Origin: Nocardioides antri
Lineage (GTDB): Bacteria > Actinomycetota > Actinomycetes > Propionibacteriales > Nocardioidaceae
DNA length: 64,000 bases
NCBI RefSeq assembly: GCF_008373765.1
Contig: NZ_VUJW01000003.1
Location: forward strand, 930,001-994,000
Direction of reading: 5' to 3'
In this document: in pieces, positions 14,244-23,361 of the stretch
Layout: each line of letters opens with the position of its first letter
How positions within the stretch are numbered: the stretch's first letter is position 1
Translations under genes and position numbers: made by a program
The notes under the pieces: model-generated
What the model saw: only the letters and a program-made list of their open reading frames with translations
Databases searched by the model: none
What the model was told of the DNA's origin: nothing

Positions 14244-15077
14244 CTACAGACGACGGTTCGCCAGGGACGGGTTGGTACGACGCGCCGCGGCGAGCGTCGT
14301 ACGGTCCACCTCCGCGGTGAGGACGACGGGCTCGGCGGCGTCACCGGGGCCGGTCTCGACGACGATCTCGCCGAGCGGGTCGACGACCAGCGAATGGCCG
14401 GTGTAGCGCGGCGCCGGCTGGCCGACCGCGGCGACGTACACGGTGTTCTCGATGGCCCGGGCGGTGACCAGCGTCCGCCAGTGGTGGGCCTTGCGCGGCC
14501 CGGCCACCCACGCTGCGGGCACGACGACCAGCTCGGCGCCGGCGTCGACGAGGCGCCGGGTCAGCTCGGGGAACCGCAGGTCGTAGCAGGTCATGAGCCC
14601 GACCCGCCAGCCGCAGACGTCCACGACGACCGGCGCGATCGGACCGGCGAGCAGCCGGTCGGACTCGCGGTGGCCGAAGGAGTCGTAGAGGTGCACCTTG
14701 CGGTACGACGCCTGCGTCCCGCCGCGCACGACGAGCGTGTTGTAGGGGCGCTCCGGGTCGGTGCTCCGCTCGAACATCCCGGCGACGACGGTGCTGCCGC
14801 GGGCGGCGGCCACGCGCTCGACCTCGGTCGCGAACGGGCCGGCGAGGTCCTCGGCGTAGGCGCTGAGGTCGGACCCCGGCTCGCCGAAGTCGCGGGCGAA
14901 GGCCTCGGGGAAGACCACCAGGTCGCGGTCCGTCGGGGCGAGCCGGTCGAGCATCGCCCGGTTGGGCTCGGGCTCGAGCCCCGACGCCGCCTGGACCAGC
15001 GCCAGGCTCAGCCGCTCCTTCGCCTGCGGGGTCGGCTCGGCGGTCCCTGAGCCTGTCGAATGGGTGGTATGGCTCAC
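14244..15077 (-). CDS. Carbon-nitrogen hydrolase (nitrilase superfamily)
   Basis: 277 aa. The Glu-Lys-Cys triad is visible: VVFPEAF (Glu), SYRKVHLYD (Lys) and GLMTCYDLRFPE (Cys). The RKVHLYD and CYDLRFPE context matches the Nit1/Nit2-like branch (omega-amidase or deaminated-glutathione amidase) rather than true nitrilases. The N-terminal 20 residues (MSHTTHSTGSGTAEPTPQ) are low-complexity and partly encoded by a widespread short repeat (15042-15060), so the true start may be downstream. It probably forms an operon with the membrane gene to its left. Confidence 0.88.
   Translation of the reverse strand: MSHTTHSTGSGTAEPTPQAKERLSLALVQAASGLEPEPNRAMLDRLAPTDRDLVVFPEAFARDFGEPGSDLSAYAEDLAGPFATEVERVAAARGSTVVAGMFERSTDPERPYNTLVVRGGTQASYRKVHLYDSFGHRESDRLLAGPIAPVVVDVCGWRVGLMTCYDLRFPELTRRLVDAGAELVVVPAAWVAGPRKAHHWRTLVTARAIENTVYVAAVGQPAPRYTGHSLVVDPLGEIVVETGPGDAAEPVVLTAEVDRTTLAAARRTNPSLANRRL
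15042..15060 (+). repeat. Short dispersed repeat inside nitrilase-like 5' end
   Basis: GGTCCCTGAGCCTGTCGAA matches the well-known dispersed motif CCTGAGCCTGTCGAAG seen in many GC-rich bacterial genomes, and shares AGCCTGTCGA with the palindromic repeats later in this window (49260-49315 and 62708-62726). Here it encodes part of the variable N-terminus. Confidence 0.4.
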
Positions 15078-15139
15078 GCCACCAGTGTCCCCGCCGGACC
15101 TGGCTTCCCGGGCGCCGGGGGGTTTGCGAGACTCGACAG

Positions 15140-15724
15140 GTGATCGAGCCCGGGTTGACCAGCTTCGCCGCGATCGTCCTCGCCGGCGGCCAGGCCACCC
15201 GGCTCGGCGGGGCCGACAAGGCGACCATCGAGGTGCGCGGCCGCTCGCTGCTCGAGCACGCGCTCGACACGGTCATCGACGCCGCCGAGGTCGTGGTCGT
15301 CGGCCAGCAGGTGCCGACCGAGCGACCGGTGACCTTCGTCGTCGAGGACCCGCAGTACGGCGGCCCGGTGGCCGGTCTGCTGACCGGGCGCGACTCCCTC
15401 CTCCGCGAGTTCCCCTGGCTCGCCGTCATCGCGGTCGACATGCCGTTCGTCTCCGCCGCGACGATCCGCCGCATGCACGAGGCGGCGGTCGGGCACGACG
15501 GCGCTGTGCTTGTCGACCCCGGCCTCCGGCGCCAGCTCGCCTTCATCGTCGACAGCGCGCGGCTCGCCGAGGTGGAGCCCGACCGGGAGGGGCGGTACGG
15601 CCACCCCGTGTCCACCCTCCTCGACAAGCTGGACCTCGTCGCCGTGCCCGCGCTCGGCCGCGAGCACCGCGACATCGACTCCTGGAAGGACCTGCGCGAC
15701 CTCGGGGACGAAGAGGAGGCCTGA
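15140..15724 (+). CDS. mobA: Molybdenum cofactor guanylyltransferase
   Basis: 194 aa from a GTG at 15140. The nucleotidyltransferase signature LAGGQATRLGGADKA lies at residues 14-28, and the metal-binding region VDMPFVSAAT near 95-104, as in MobA and the wider MobA-like NTP transferases. The protein would attach GMP to molybdopterin to make the bis-MGD cofactor. The downstream DUF6457 gene (47 bp away) is a frequent companion. Missing residues are not apparent; the C-terminus RDIDSWKDLRDL is typical. Confidence 0.85.
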   Translation: MIEPGLTSFAAIVLAGGQATRLGGADKATIEVRGRSLLEHALDTVIDAAEVVVVGQQVPTERPVTFVVEDPQYGGPVAGLLTGRDSLLREFPWLAVIAVDMPFVSAATIRRMHEAAVGHDGAVLVDPGLRRQLAFIVDSARLAEVEPDREGRYGHPVSTLLDKLDLVAVPALGREHRDIDSWKDLRDLGDEEEA

Positions 15725-15770
15725 TCCGCGCCAAGGTCTTGTCAGCGAGGCGCTCCAAAGTCACCCTGGG

Positions 15771-16142
15771 ATGGTGAACCTCCACGACTGGATCGACGAG
15801 CTGTGCGACCTCCTCGATGTCGAGAGCGAGGCTGACGAGAGCCTGCTGGGGGACCTCGCCGAGGTGGCGCACGACAATGTGCACCCGATGGCCGGACCGG
15901 TGACCGCCTTCCTCCTCGGAGTGGCGGCCGGCGTACGGGACGCCGGACCGGAGGCGGTCGAGCGGATGGCGGCCCGGGTTCAGGCCCTGGCCGAGGCGTG
16001 GGACCGGCCCGCCGGCGTGACCGACGACCCCAGCGACGTCGAGGCCGACGGCGAGGTCGACGAGGAGCTGCGCCACCTCGACGAGATCGACGAGGTGGAA
16101 GAGGTCGACGAGGCCGAGGAGGAAGAGGACCTCCTCGTCTGA
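15771..16142 (+). CDS. DUF6457-type small acidic protein beside mobA
   Basis: 123 aa. The first 80 residues match the small helical DUF6457 domain (VNLHDWIDELCDLL, LLGDLAEVAHDNVHPMAGPV, TAFLLGVAAGV). The last 45 residues are a run of Asp/Glu with repeated EVDE units, likely disordered. The domain is often found next to or fused with MobA, which supports a role in molybdenum cofactor metabolism. The exact function is unknown. Confidence 0.75.
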   Translation: MVNLHDWIDELCDLLDVESEADESLLGDLAEVAHDNVHPMAGPVTAFLLGVAAGVRDAGPEAVERMAARVQALAEAWDRPAGVTDDPSDVEADGEVDEELRHLDEIDEVEEVDEAEEEEDLLV

Positions 16143-16199
16143 CCGGCCGCCCGCGCCCTGCGCGCACCGGCACGAAACCGGGTCGGCAAGATGGGGCAC

Positions 16200-17177
16200 A
16201 TGCGTGCCGTCACCGTGACCGAGCCCGGCGGACCCGAGGTCCTGACCATCAGCGAGCTGCCCGACCCGGAGCCGGGGCCGGGCGAGGTGCTCATCGAGGT
16301 GGCTGCGACGGCGGTCAACCGGGCCGACCTGCTGCAGCGGCAGGGGTTCTACCCACCGCCTCCGGGCGCCTCCGACGTGCTCGGCCTGGAGTGCACCGGC
16401 ACGATCGCCGCCGTGGGTGACGACGTCACGGGCTGGGCCGTCGGCACACCGGTCTGCGCGCTGCTGGCCGGCGGTGGCTACGCCAGCCGCGTCGTCGTAC
16501 CGGCCGGCCAGGTGATGCCCGTTCCCGGCGGCATCGACGTCGTGACCGCGGCGGCGCTGCCCGAGGTGGCGTGCACCGTCTGGTCGAACGTGTTCATGGT
16601 CGCCGGGCTCCAGCCCGACGACGTGTTCCTCGTCCACGGCGGGGCGGGCGGCATCGGGACGATGGCCATCCAGCTGGCGTCGACCCTCGGCGCCCGGGTG
16701 TTCGCCACGGCCGGCAGTCCCGACAAGCTGGAGCTCTGCCGGTCGCTGGGCGCGGAGGTGGCGATCAGCTACCGCGACGAGGACTTCGTCGAGGTGGTGC
16801 GCGCGCACACCGACGGTCGCGGTGCCGACGTGGTGCTCGACAACATGGCAGCGAAGTACCTCCAGCGGAACGTCGCCGTCCTCGCCAAGGAGGGCCGGCT
16901 CGTGATCATCGGGATGCAGGGCGGCACGAAGGCGGAGCTCGACATCGCCCAGCTGCTCTCGAAGCGGGGCGCGATCATCGCGACCACGCTGCGGTCGCGG
17001 CCGGTCGACGGCAAGGCCGCGATCTGCGCGTCCGTGGTCGAGCACGTCTGGCCGCTGGTCGCCGACGGGCGGATCCGGCCGATCGTGCACGAGACGCTCC
17101 CCCTGGACCGGGTCGCCGACGCGCACCGGATCCTCGAGGACAGCAGCCACACCGGGAAGGTCCTGCTCACCCTCTGA
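16200..17177 (+). CDS. NAD(P)H-quinone oxidoreductase (zinc-less MDR, PIG3-like)
   Basis: 325 aa from ATG 16200 (MRAVTVTEPGGP, the family's usual start); an ATG three codons earlier is possible. MDR fold with groES-like N-terminus (NRADLLQRQGFYPPP, typical of PIG3/quinone oxidoreductases) and Rossmann motif VHGGAGGIGTMAIQLA. The zinc ligands of alcohol dehydrogenases are absent. It likely reduces quinones with NADPH. It is 15 bp upstream of the proteasome-activator gene and may be cotranscribed with it. Confidence 0.88.
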   Translation: MRAVTVTEPGGPEVLTISELPDPEPGPGEVLIEVAATAVNRADLLQRQGFYPPPPGASDVLGLECTGTIAAVGDDVTGWAVGTPVCALLAGGGYASRVVVPAGQVMPVPGGIDVVTAAALPEVACTVWSNVFMVAGLQPDDVFLVHGGAGGIGTMAIQLASTLGARVFATAGSPDKLELCRSLGAEVAISYRDEDFVEVVRAHTDGRGADVVLDNMAAKYLQRNVAVLAKEGRLVIIGMQGGTKAELDIAQLLSKRGAIIATTLRSRPVDGKAAICASVVEHVWPLVADGRIRPIVHETLPLDRVADAHRILEDSSHTGKVLLTL

Positions 17178-17191
17178 CTAGGGTTGGCCCT

Positions 17192-17779
17192 ATGAACGAG
17201 CAGTCTCCCGAGCCCACCGAGCAGCAGATCGTCGTGATCGGCCCCGACGGTCGACCAGTCGCCGCGATGCCGGCCGGCGCCGTGCCCGCCTCGGAGGACG
17301 ACTCCGAGGAGGAGGGCGAGCGGGCGCTGACGGACCTGGTCGAGCAGCCGGCGAAGGTGATGCGGATCGGCAGCATGATCCGCCAGCTGCTGGAGGAGGT
17401 GAAGGCGGCGCCGCTCGACGACGCCAGCCGCCAGCGCCTGCGCGACATCCACCAGTCGTCGATCAAGGAGCTCGAGGCCGGCCTCGCGCCCGAGCTGGTC
17501 GAGGAGCTCGACCGGCTCTCGCTGCCCTTCACCGAGGACGCCACGCCCTCGGCAGCGGAGCTCCGGATCGCCCAGGCCCAGCTCGTCGGCTGGCTCGAGG
17601 GCTTGTTCCACGGCATCCAGACGGCCATCTACGCCCAGCAGATGGCCGCCCGCGCCCAGTTCGAGCAGATCCGGAAGGCGCTCCCGCCGGGCATGCATCC
17701 CGGGATGCCCGAGCAGGGCCAGCAGGGGCCGCCGCAGCCCCCGACCGGCGACGAGGGCCGCAGCGGGATGTACCTCTAG
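17192..17779 (+). CDS. bpa: Bacterial proteasome activator Bpa/PafE
   Basis: 195 aa. The helical core (about 45-160) contains VMRIGSMIRQLLEEVKAAPL, LRDIHQSSIKELEAGLAPEL and WLEGLFHGIQTAIYAQQMAA, the DUF2587/Bpa four-helix bundle. The C-terminus ends GMYL, matching the degenerate HbYX-like GQYL tail by which mycobacterial Bpa docks on and opens the 20S proteasome. Bpa forms an ATP-independent dodecameric ring. No proteasome genes are in this window. The flexible N- and C-terminal tails are Pro/Gln-rich as expected. Confidence 0.93.
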   Translation: MNEQSPEPTEQQIVVIGPDGRPVAAMPAGAVPASEDDSEEEGERALTDLVEQPAKVMRIGSMIRQLLEEVKAAPLDDASRQRLRDIHQSSIKELEAGLAPELVEELDRLSLPFTEDATPSAAELRIAQAQLVGWLEGLFHGIQTAIYAQQMAARAQFEQIRKALPPGMHPGMPEQGQQGPPQPPTGDEGRSGMYL

Positions 17780-17786
17780 GTGCTGC

Positions 17787-18515
17787 TCAGGCGCGCCGCG
17801 AGCCGACCCGGACGAGAAGCAGGAGGCCGAGCACGCCGATCAGCGTCAGTGCGGCGCCAGGAGCGGCCAGCCGTCCGTACGACGGAGCCGAGCCGGCACC
17901 GTCCTCCGGAGCCATCAGCGCGACCTCGGGCGCCTCCTGCGTCGTCTCGTCGAGCGCGCCCTGCAGGTCCGCCGCCAGGCCGGCGGGCAGCCCTTCCCGC
18001 GGCAGCGCCTGGGTGCCGGAGTCGCAGGTGGCGACCAGGTAGGGCGCGCCCTTCTCGGCGGAGACGAAGAAGACGTACCACCGGCCGGCCCGGAGCGGGC
18101 CGAAGCCGTTGTCCTCGGTGCCCGGGAGGGTGACGACCCGGACCTGCTCGCGGTACTCCAGGTCGCTGCGGAACGACCGCTTCACGACGACCGTGTGGTC
18201 CCAGCGGGTGGTCCGGCTGTCCGGGTCCTGCCGGGGCGCGTCGTTCGTCGAGCCGTTGTCGGGCCCGCCCTCGCCCGGGCCGATCGTCGTGCGCGGGCGC
18301 ACCGAGCGCACCTCGCCGGCGAACACGTCAGTCACGGCGTCGGCGTGCTCGCGGACCGCGGCCGCGTCGGTGAGGTCGAGCGTCTCGCAGCGGGCCGCCG
18401 GGGCTGTCGCCGCGCCTCCTGCAGGGGTCGCAGCGCTCACCGGAGGCGTCGCGCCCCACCCGAGAGCGAGGACCGCGAGCACCAGGGCCAAGGTCGTCCG
18501 GAGCACCACGATCAC
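17787..18515 (-). CDS. Exported, membrane-anchored hypothetical protein
   Basis: 242 aa with an N-terminal signal segment (VVLRTTLALVLAVLALGWGA), an extracytoplasmic domain of about 170 residues containing RCETLDLTDA and ATCDSGTQ (two Cys likely paired) and WDHTVVVKRSFRSDL/VRVVTLPGTEDN beta-rich segments, and a C-terminal helix (ALTLIGVLGLLLLVRV) with a short basic tail. The domain recalls tissue-inhibitor-like NTR folds found in actinobacterial surface proteins, but this is weak. It converges on bpa. Confidence 0.65.
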   Translation of the reverse strand: MIVVLRTTLALVLAVLALGWGATPPVSAATPAGGAATAPAARCETLDLTDAAAVREHADAVTDVFAGEVRSVRPRTTIGPGEGGPDNGSTNDAPRQDPDSRTTRWDHTVVVKRSFRSDLEYREQVRVVTLPGTEDNGFGPLRAGRWYVFFVSAEKGAPYLVATCDSGTQALPREGLPAGLAADLQGALDETTQEAPEVALMAPEDGAGSAPSYGRLAAPGAALTLIGVLGLLLLVRVGSRRA

Positions 18516-18544
18516 CGCCCCAGCCTAGCCAGGGCCCTCGTCGG

Positions 18545-19390
18545 TCAGACGAACCAGCGGTCTAGCTCGATCGCCGCACCGTCCTCGTCGACCTGCGCCG
18601 TCACGTCGTCCGCCGCGTCCCGGACCTCCTGCACCGCCTGGCCCATCGCGACGCCGCGACCGGCCCAGGTGAGCATCTCGATGTCGTTGCGGCCGTCGCC
18701 GATCGCGAGCACGTCCTCCGCCCCGATCCCGAGCTGCTCGGCGACGTACCGCAGGCCGGACGCCTTGGAGACGCCGACCGGCGCCAGGTCCATCCACGCG
18801 GTCCAGCCCACGACGTAGTCGGTGCCGTGCAGGCCGAGCTCGGCGGCCATCGCGACGAAGTCCTCGGCCGTCGCCTGCGGGTCGCGGATGATCACCCGGC
18901 TGACCGGCGCGGACACCAGGTCCTCGAGCCGGGTCACGATCGACTCGCCACCGAGCTCGCCCTCCGGGAAGGGGGCGGAGACGCGGTAGCCGACGCCTCG
19001 CTCCTCGATCGCGACCAGCGCGTCCGGATGGCGCTGGAGTACGGCGTGCACGGCCGGTGCCGCGTCGAACGTCTCCTCGTGCACGATCTCCATCGGCGGG
19101 TAGCGGACGATCACCGACCCGTTCGAGGCGACGATCCACAGCCGCCCGTCGGGGACGTGCGGGTCGCGGAGGCCGAGCTGGTCGGCGATCGCGGTCATGC
19201 TGTGCGGTGCCCGACCGGAGGCGAGGACGACGTACGAGCCGGCCGTCAGCACCCGCTGGACCGCGTCGTGGACCGCCGCCGGCACCTCCTCGTGCGTCGA
19301 GCCCGCCCCGTCGACCCACTTGAGCAGCGTGCCGTCGATGTCGAGCGCGACCAGCTTCGGCTGCCAGCCCCGGTCCGGCATCTCCGACAT
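18545..19390 (-). CDS. HAD-superfamily (Cof-type) phosphatase
   Basis: 281 aa. Motif I ALDIDGTLL near residue 16, motif II VVLASGRAP, and the C-terminal motif III/IV region VLAIGDGRNDIEML are those of Cof-type HAD phosphatases with a C2B cap. The substrate is probably a sugar phosphate or nucleotide, not predictable here. It begins 12 bp after the serS stop on the same strand, so serS and this gene likely share a transcript, a common actinobacterial arrangement. Confidence 0.9.
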   Translation of the reverse strand: MSEMPDRGWQPKLVALDIDGTLLKWVDGAGSTHEEVPAAVHDAVQRVLTAGSYVVLASGRAPHSMTAIADQLGLRDPHVPDGRLWIVASNGSVIVRYPPMEIVHEETFDAAPAVHAVLQRHPDALVAIEERGVGYRVSAPFPEGELGGESIVTRLEDLVSAPVSRVIIRDPQATAEDFVAMAAELGLHGTDYVVGWTAWMDLAPVGVSKASGLRYVAEQLGIGAEDVLAIGDGRNDIEMLTWAGRGVAMGQAVQEVRDAADDVTAQVDEDGAAIELDRWFV

Positions 19391-19401
19391 CGACGACCTC
19401 C

Positions 19402-20673
19402 TCAGACCGGCTTCAGGACGTCAAGTCCGCCGAGGTACGGGCGCAGCGCCTCCGGCACCCGCACCGAGCCGTCGGTCTGCTGGTGCGTCTCGAGGATCGC
19501 GACGATCGTCCGCGGGATCGCGGTCAGGGTGCCGTTGAGGGTGGCGACCGGCTTGCTCTGGCCCTCCTCCCGGACCCGGATGTCGAGCCGGCGGGCCTGG
19601 AACTCGGTGCAGTTCGAGGTCGACGTCAGCTCGCGGTAGCGGCCCTGGGTCGGGATCCACGCCTCGCAGTCGAACTTCCGGATCGCCGAGAGCCCGAGGT
19701 CACCGGCGGCGGTGTCGATCACCCGGTAGGCGAGCTCGAGCTTGTCGAGGAACTCCTTCTCCCAGGCGAGCAGGCGCTGGTGCTCGGCGTAGGACTCCTC
19801 GACGGTCGTGTAGACGAACATCTCGACCTTGTCGAACCAGTGGACGCGGATGATCCCGCGGGTGTCCTTGCCGTGCGAGCCGGCCTCCTTGCGGAAGCAC
19901 GGGCTGAACGCGGCGTAGCGACGGGGCAGGGTGGCGGCGTCGAGGATCTCGTCGGAGTGGTAGGCCGCCATCGCGACCTCCGACGTGCCGACCAGGTAGA
20001 GGTCCTCGCCGTCGATCCGGTAGACGTCGTCGGCCGCCTGGCCGAGGAAGCCGGTGCCGTCCATCGCCCGCGGCCGCACCAGCGCCGGGGCGACCACCTG
20101 CGTGAAGCCCGCGGCCCGCGCCTGGTCGAGCGCCATGTTGATGAGGGCGAACTCCAGCTGCGCGCCGACGCCGGTCAGGAAGTAGAACCGGCTGCCGCTC
20201 ACCTTGGCGCCGCGCTCGATGTCGATGGCGCCGAGGAGCTGGCCGAGCTCGACGTGGTCCCGCGGCTCGAAGCCCTCGGCGGCGAAGTCCCGGGGCGTGC
20301 CGACGTGCTCGAGGACGGTGTAGTCGTCCTCCCCGCCGGCCGGCGCCTCGTCGGCGGCGAGGTTCGGGATCGCCTTGAGGATCTCGGCCCACTCCTCCTC
20401 GGCGGCGCTGCGAGCGGCCTCCGCCTTCTTGACCTCGGCGGCGAGAGCCTTGGTCTGCGCGAGGAGCTGCTGCTTCTCCTCCGGCGCGGCCTTGGGGATC
20501 TTCGCGCCGAGCGCCTTCTGCTCTGACCGCTTCGCCTCGAACACCGCGATCGCCGTACGCCGGGCGGCGTCGGCCGCGAGCGCCCGGTCGACCACGTCGT
20601 CGGACAGCCCGCGCTTGGCCTGGGCGGCACGGACGCGGTCGGGCTCGTCGCGGAGGATGCGCGGGTCGATCAT
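19402..20673 (-). CDS. serS: Seryl-tRNA synthetase
   Basis: 423 aa, normal length. N-terminal coiled-coil arm (about 1-110: [19 protein letters not shown], then Lys/Ala/Glu-rich helices) binds the long variable arm of tRNA-Ser. The class II core shows motif 2 [20 protein letters not shown] and motif 3 with [17 protein letters not shown]. It charges tRNA-Ser, two genes for which lie at 7258-7348 and 7878-7962. It forms an operon with the HAD phosphatase. Confidence 0.97.
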   Translation of the reverse strand: MIDPRILRDEPDRVRAAQAKRGLSDDVVDRALAADAARRTAIAVFEAKRSEQKALGAKIPKAAPEEKQQLLAQTKALAAEVKKAEAARSAAEEEWAEILKAIPNLAADEAPAGGEDDYTVLEHVGTPRDFAAEGFEPRDHVELGQLLGAIDIERGAKVSGSRFYFLTGVGAQLEFALINMALDQARAAGFTQVVAPALVRPRAMDGTGFLGQAADDVYRIDGEDLYLVGTSEVAMAAYHSDEILDAATLPRRYAAFSPCFRKEAGSHGKDTRGIIRVHWFDKVEMFVYTTVEESYAEHQRLLAWEKEFLDKLELAYRVIDTAAGDLGLSAIRKFDCEAWIPTQGRYRELTSTSNCTEFQARRLDIRVREEGQSKPVATLNGTLTAIPRTIVAILETHQQTDGSVRVPEALRPYLGGLDVLKPV

Positions 20674-20726
20674 GCGCCGAATCTATCGGGAGCCCCGAGG
20701 CAGCACCCAACCGCAGAGGGCCCGGC

Positions 20727-21740
20727 TCAGTAGAGGGCGATCGGGTCCGGCGGCGGGAAGATCCGGTCGAGCTCCGAGAGGTCCTCGTCACCGGGCACCC
20801 AGCCGCCCGCCGCGGCGTTGGCGGCGACCTGCTCGGGACTCGTCGCGCCGGCGATCACGCTGGCCACGGGGCGCTGCGCCAGCAGCCACCCGATGGCGAC
20901 CGTGGCCTCACCGATCCCGCGGGAGCTCGCGAACTCGGCGAAACGGCGCAGCTGCGGGGAGGTCGCGGTCTGGACGAGGTGCTGGCGGGTGCGCGAGAGC
21001 CGGCTGCCGGAGGGGGCGGTCCCGGCGGCGTACTTGCCGGTCAGCAGGCCGTTCGCCAGCGGGAAGTAGGGCAGCACACCGAGGCCGTACGCCCGGCAGG
21101 CCGGCAGGACCTCGAGCTCGGCGCGGCGGTCGAGCAGGTTGTAGTGGTTCTGGCTCGACACGAAGCGCTCGGCGCCGATCTCCCGGGCGACGTGCTCGGC
21201 ATCGGAGATCTGCCAGCCCGACCGGTTGGAGTGGCCGACGTAGCGGACCTTCCCGGACCGGACCAGGTCGTCGAGCGCGCTCAGCGTCTCGTCGATCGGC
21301 GTCGCGGGGTCCGGGGTGTGGAACTGGTAGAGGTCGATCCGGTCGGTGCCGAGCCGCCGCAGGGAGGCCTCGACGGCGGTCACGATGTAGCGCCGGCTGC
21401 CCCGGGCGCCGAAGTCCGGCCCGTTGCCGCCGTCCATGTCCATGCCGAACTTGGTCGCGACCACGACCTGGTCGCGACGCCCGCCGAGCGCGGCCCCGAG
21501 CCGCTCCTCCGCGAGACCCGGACGGGCGCCGTACGTGTCGGCGACGTCGAACAGCGTGATCCCCGCGTCGAGGGCGGCACCGACGACCCGGTCCGAGCCC
21601 TCCTGCGACTCGGTCGCCGTCCCCGGCCGCCCCAGGTTGTTGCAGCCCAGGCCGACGGCCGACACCACGAGACCGGACCGACCGAGACGGCGGAGGGGCG
21701 GTTGAGCTGCGGCGGCGAGCGGGTGCGGATCCGTGGTCAC
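20727..21740 (-). CDS. Aldo/keto reductase
   Basis: 337 aa TIM-barrel protein. Asp/Tyr of the catalytic tetrad are in LFDVADTYGARPGLAEERLG, the Lys in VVVATKFG and the His in VRYVGHSNRSGWQ. The sequence style matches the YajO/Gpr-like AKR11-13 group using NADPH. The substrate is unknown. It is a single gene divergent from the PAP2-kinase fusion; the two starts are about 40 bp apart, so promoters overlap. Confidence 0.92.
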   Translation of the reverse strand: MTTDPHPLAAAAQPPLRRLGRSGLVVSAVGLGCNNLGRPGTATESQEGSDRVVGAALDAGITLFDVADTYGARPGLAEERLGAALGGRRDQVVVATKFGMDMDGGNGPDFGARGSRRYIVTAVEASLRRLGTDRIDLYQFHTPDPATPIDETLSALDDLVRSGKVRYVGHSNRSGWQISDAEHVAREIGAERFVSSQNHYNLLDRRAELEVLPACRAYGLGVLPYFPLANGLLTGKYAAGTAPSGSRLSRTRQHLVQTATSPQLRRFAEFASSRGIGEATVAIGWLLAQRPVASVIAGATSPEQVAANAAAGGWVPGDEDLSELDRIFPPPDPIALY

Positions 21741-21780
21741 GAGTACGACGTTAGTGGGCCGAGCGGTTAGCCTGCCCCGC

Positions 21781-23358
21781 GTGCTGGACCGCCCTCGTCA
21801 GACCCCGCTGATCACCGCGGTCGTCTGTCTGCTGCTGTTCGCCGGCCTCGCTGCCGGCGTGTCGCTCGGGTGGGGCTGGCTCGCCGATATCGACGACTCC
21901 GGCAGGGACCTGCGGCGCTGGGCGGACAGCCGGAACGGCTTCCACGACGTGCTCCGCGCGGTCGAGATCGCGTTCGACGTGATCGCGATCGCGGTCTACA
22001 CGCTGGTCCTCGCGGCTGTGATGTACGTCAAGCACCACCGCCGCGCCGCCACCCTGATCGTCGCCGTGATGACGGCCACGATCGCCCTGACCCACGGCCT
22101 CAAGCTGCTCATCGACCGGGACCGGCCGATGTGGCAGAACGACCTGGGGCTGCTCGACACCCGCGCCTTCCCCTCCGGCCACGCCTCGCAGACCACCGCG
22201 ATCGCCGGCCTGTGCCTGGTCCTCGCGGTGATGCTGGTCCGCCGCTCCAACATCCGCCGGCTGATCGGGCTGGGCCTGACCGTCGTCGTGCTCGTCGTCT
22301 TCCTCGACCGGGTCCTGCTGGGGCGCCACTACTGGACCGACGTCGTCGGCGGCGGCCTGCTCGGCGCCGGGCTCGTGCTGCTCGGGGTCGCGCTCTACAG
22401 CCCGCTCCCCCGCAGCCACGCGCTCAAGTCCCTGCCGCTGCCCCAGGCGCTCCCGTCCACCAACGACCTCGCCGTCGTGCTCAACCCGATCAAGGTGGAG
22501 GACGTCGCGCAGTTCCAGGCGATCGTCAACCAGATCGCGCTGGAGTCGGGGTGGAAGGAGCCGCGGTGGTACTTCACCACCATCGAGGACTCCGGCACCG
22601 GGCAGGCGGAACAGGCCTCCGTCGACGGCGCCGACCTGGTCGTCGTCTGCGGGGGTGACGGCACCGTGCGCGAGGTGTGCGCCGAGCTCGCGGGCACCGG
22701 CATCCCGGTCGGCATCGTCCCGGCCGGCACCGGCAACCTGCTCGCCCGCAACCTCGGCATCCCGCTCTTCATCCGAGCCGCGATCGACATCGCGATCAAC
22801 GGCCAGGACCGCGCCATCGACATGGTGAAGGTGACGGGCGACGGCCTCGAGGACACCCACTTCATGGTCATGGCCGGGATGGGCTTCGACGCCGCGATCA
22901 TGGAGGGCGTCAACGAGGACATCAAGCGCAGGGTCGGCTGGCTGGCCTACGTGCTCTCCGCGCTGAAGGCCCTCATGTTCCCGACCATGCGGCTCGAGGT
23001 CTCCGTCGACGGCGGGCCGTTCAGCAAGCACCGCGCCCGGACCTGCGTCGTCGGCAACGTCGGCAGCCTCCAGGGCGGCATGAACCTCATCCCCGACGCC
23101 GCGATCGACGACGGCCACGTCGACGTCGTGCTGCTCTACCCGCGGCGCTTCCTCAGCTGGATCCCGCTCGTGGTGCGGGTGCTGAGCCGCCGCGAGAAGC
23201 GCGCCGGCGAGTCGGTCGCGCGCTTCACGGGCCGGACGGTCGTCGTCCGCGCGTCGCACGAGGTGCCGCGCCAGCTCGACGGCGACATCATCGGCCCCGG
23301 CCACGAGCTGCACATGGAGTGCATCCACGGGCGACTGCTCGTCCGCGTCCCGCGGTGA
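21781..23358 (+). CDS. PAP2 phosphatase-diacylglycerol kinase fusion
   Basis: 525 aa from the GTG at 21781; a start 48 bp upstream would run into the divergent promoter. Residues 1-215 form a PAP2 membrane phosphatase: LIDRDRPMW, FPSGHASQT and RVLLGRHYWTDV are the three catalytic motifs among about six helices. Residues about 235-525 form a DAGK catalytic domain: VVCGGDGTVREV, VPAGTGNLLARNL, and the C-terminal lobe with RQLDGDIIGPGH. The enzyme could dephosphorylate and phosphorylate lipids at the membrane, for example in phosphatidic acid or polyprenyl-phosphate turnover. Such fusions are known in actinobacteria. Confidence 0.92.
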   Translation: MLDRPRQTPLITAVVCLLLFAGLAAGVSLGWGWLADIDDSGRDLRRWADSRNGFHDVLRAVEIAFDVIAIAVYTLVLAAVMYVKHHRRAATLIVAVMTATIALTHGLKLLIDRDRPMWQNDLGLLDTRAFPSGHASQTTAIAGLCLVLAVMLVRRSNIRRLIGLGLTVVVLVVFLDRVLLGRHYWTDVVGGGLLGAGLVLLGVALYSPLPRSHALKSLPLPQALPSTNDLAVVLNPIKVEDVAQFQAIVNQIALESGWKEPRWYFTTIEDSGTGQAEQASVDGADLVVVCGGDGTVREVCAELAGTGIPVGIVPAGTGNLLARNLGIPLFIRAAIDIAINGQDRAIDMVKVTGDGLEDTHFMVMAGMGFDAAIMEGVNEDIKRRVGWLAYVLSALKALMFPTMRLEVSVDGGPFSKHRARTCVVGNVGSLQGGMNLIPDAAIDDGHVDVVLLYPRRFLSWIPLVVRVLSRREKRAGESVARFTGRTVVVRASHEVPRQLDGDIIGPGHELHMECIHGRLLVRVPR

Positions 23359-23361
23359 CGG

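Noticed and set aside
15543-17150. Very long leftward reading frame opposite mobA-adjacent and oxidoreductase genes
   Set aside because: It is a GC-rich shadow frame; the plus strand has clear family proteins over the same stretch.
21733-21780. Upstream start for the PAP2-kinase fusion
   Set aside because: It would overlap the divergent aldo/keto reductase start and add an unlikely N-terminus; GTG 21781 gives a normal PAP2 start.
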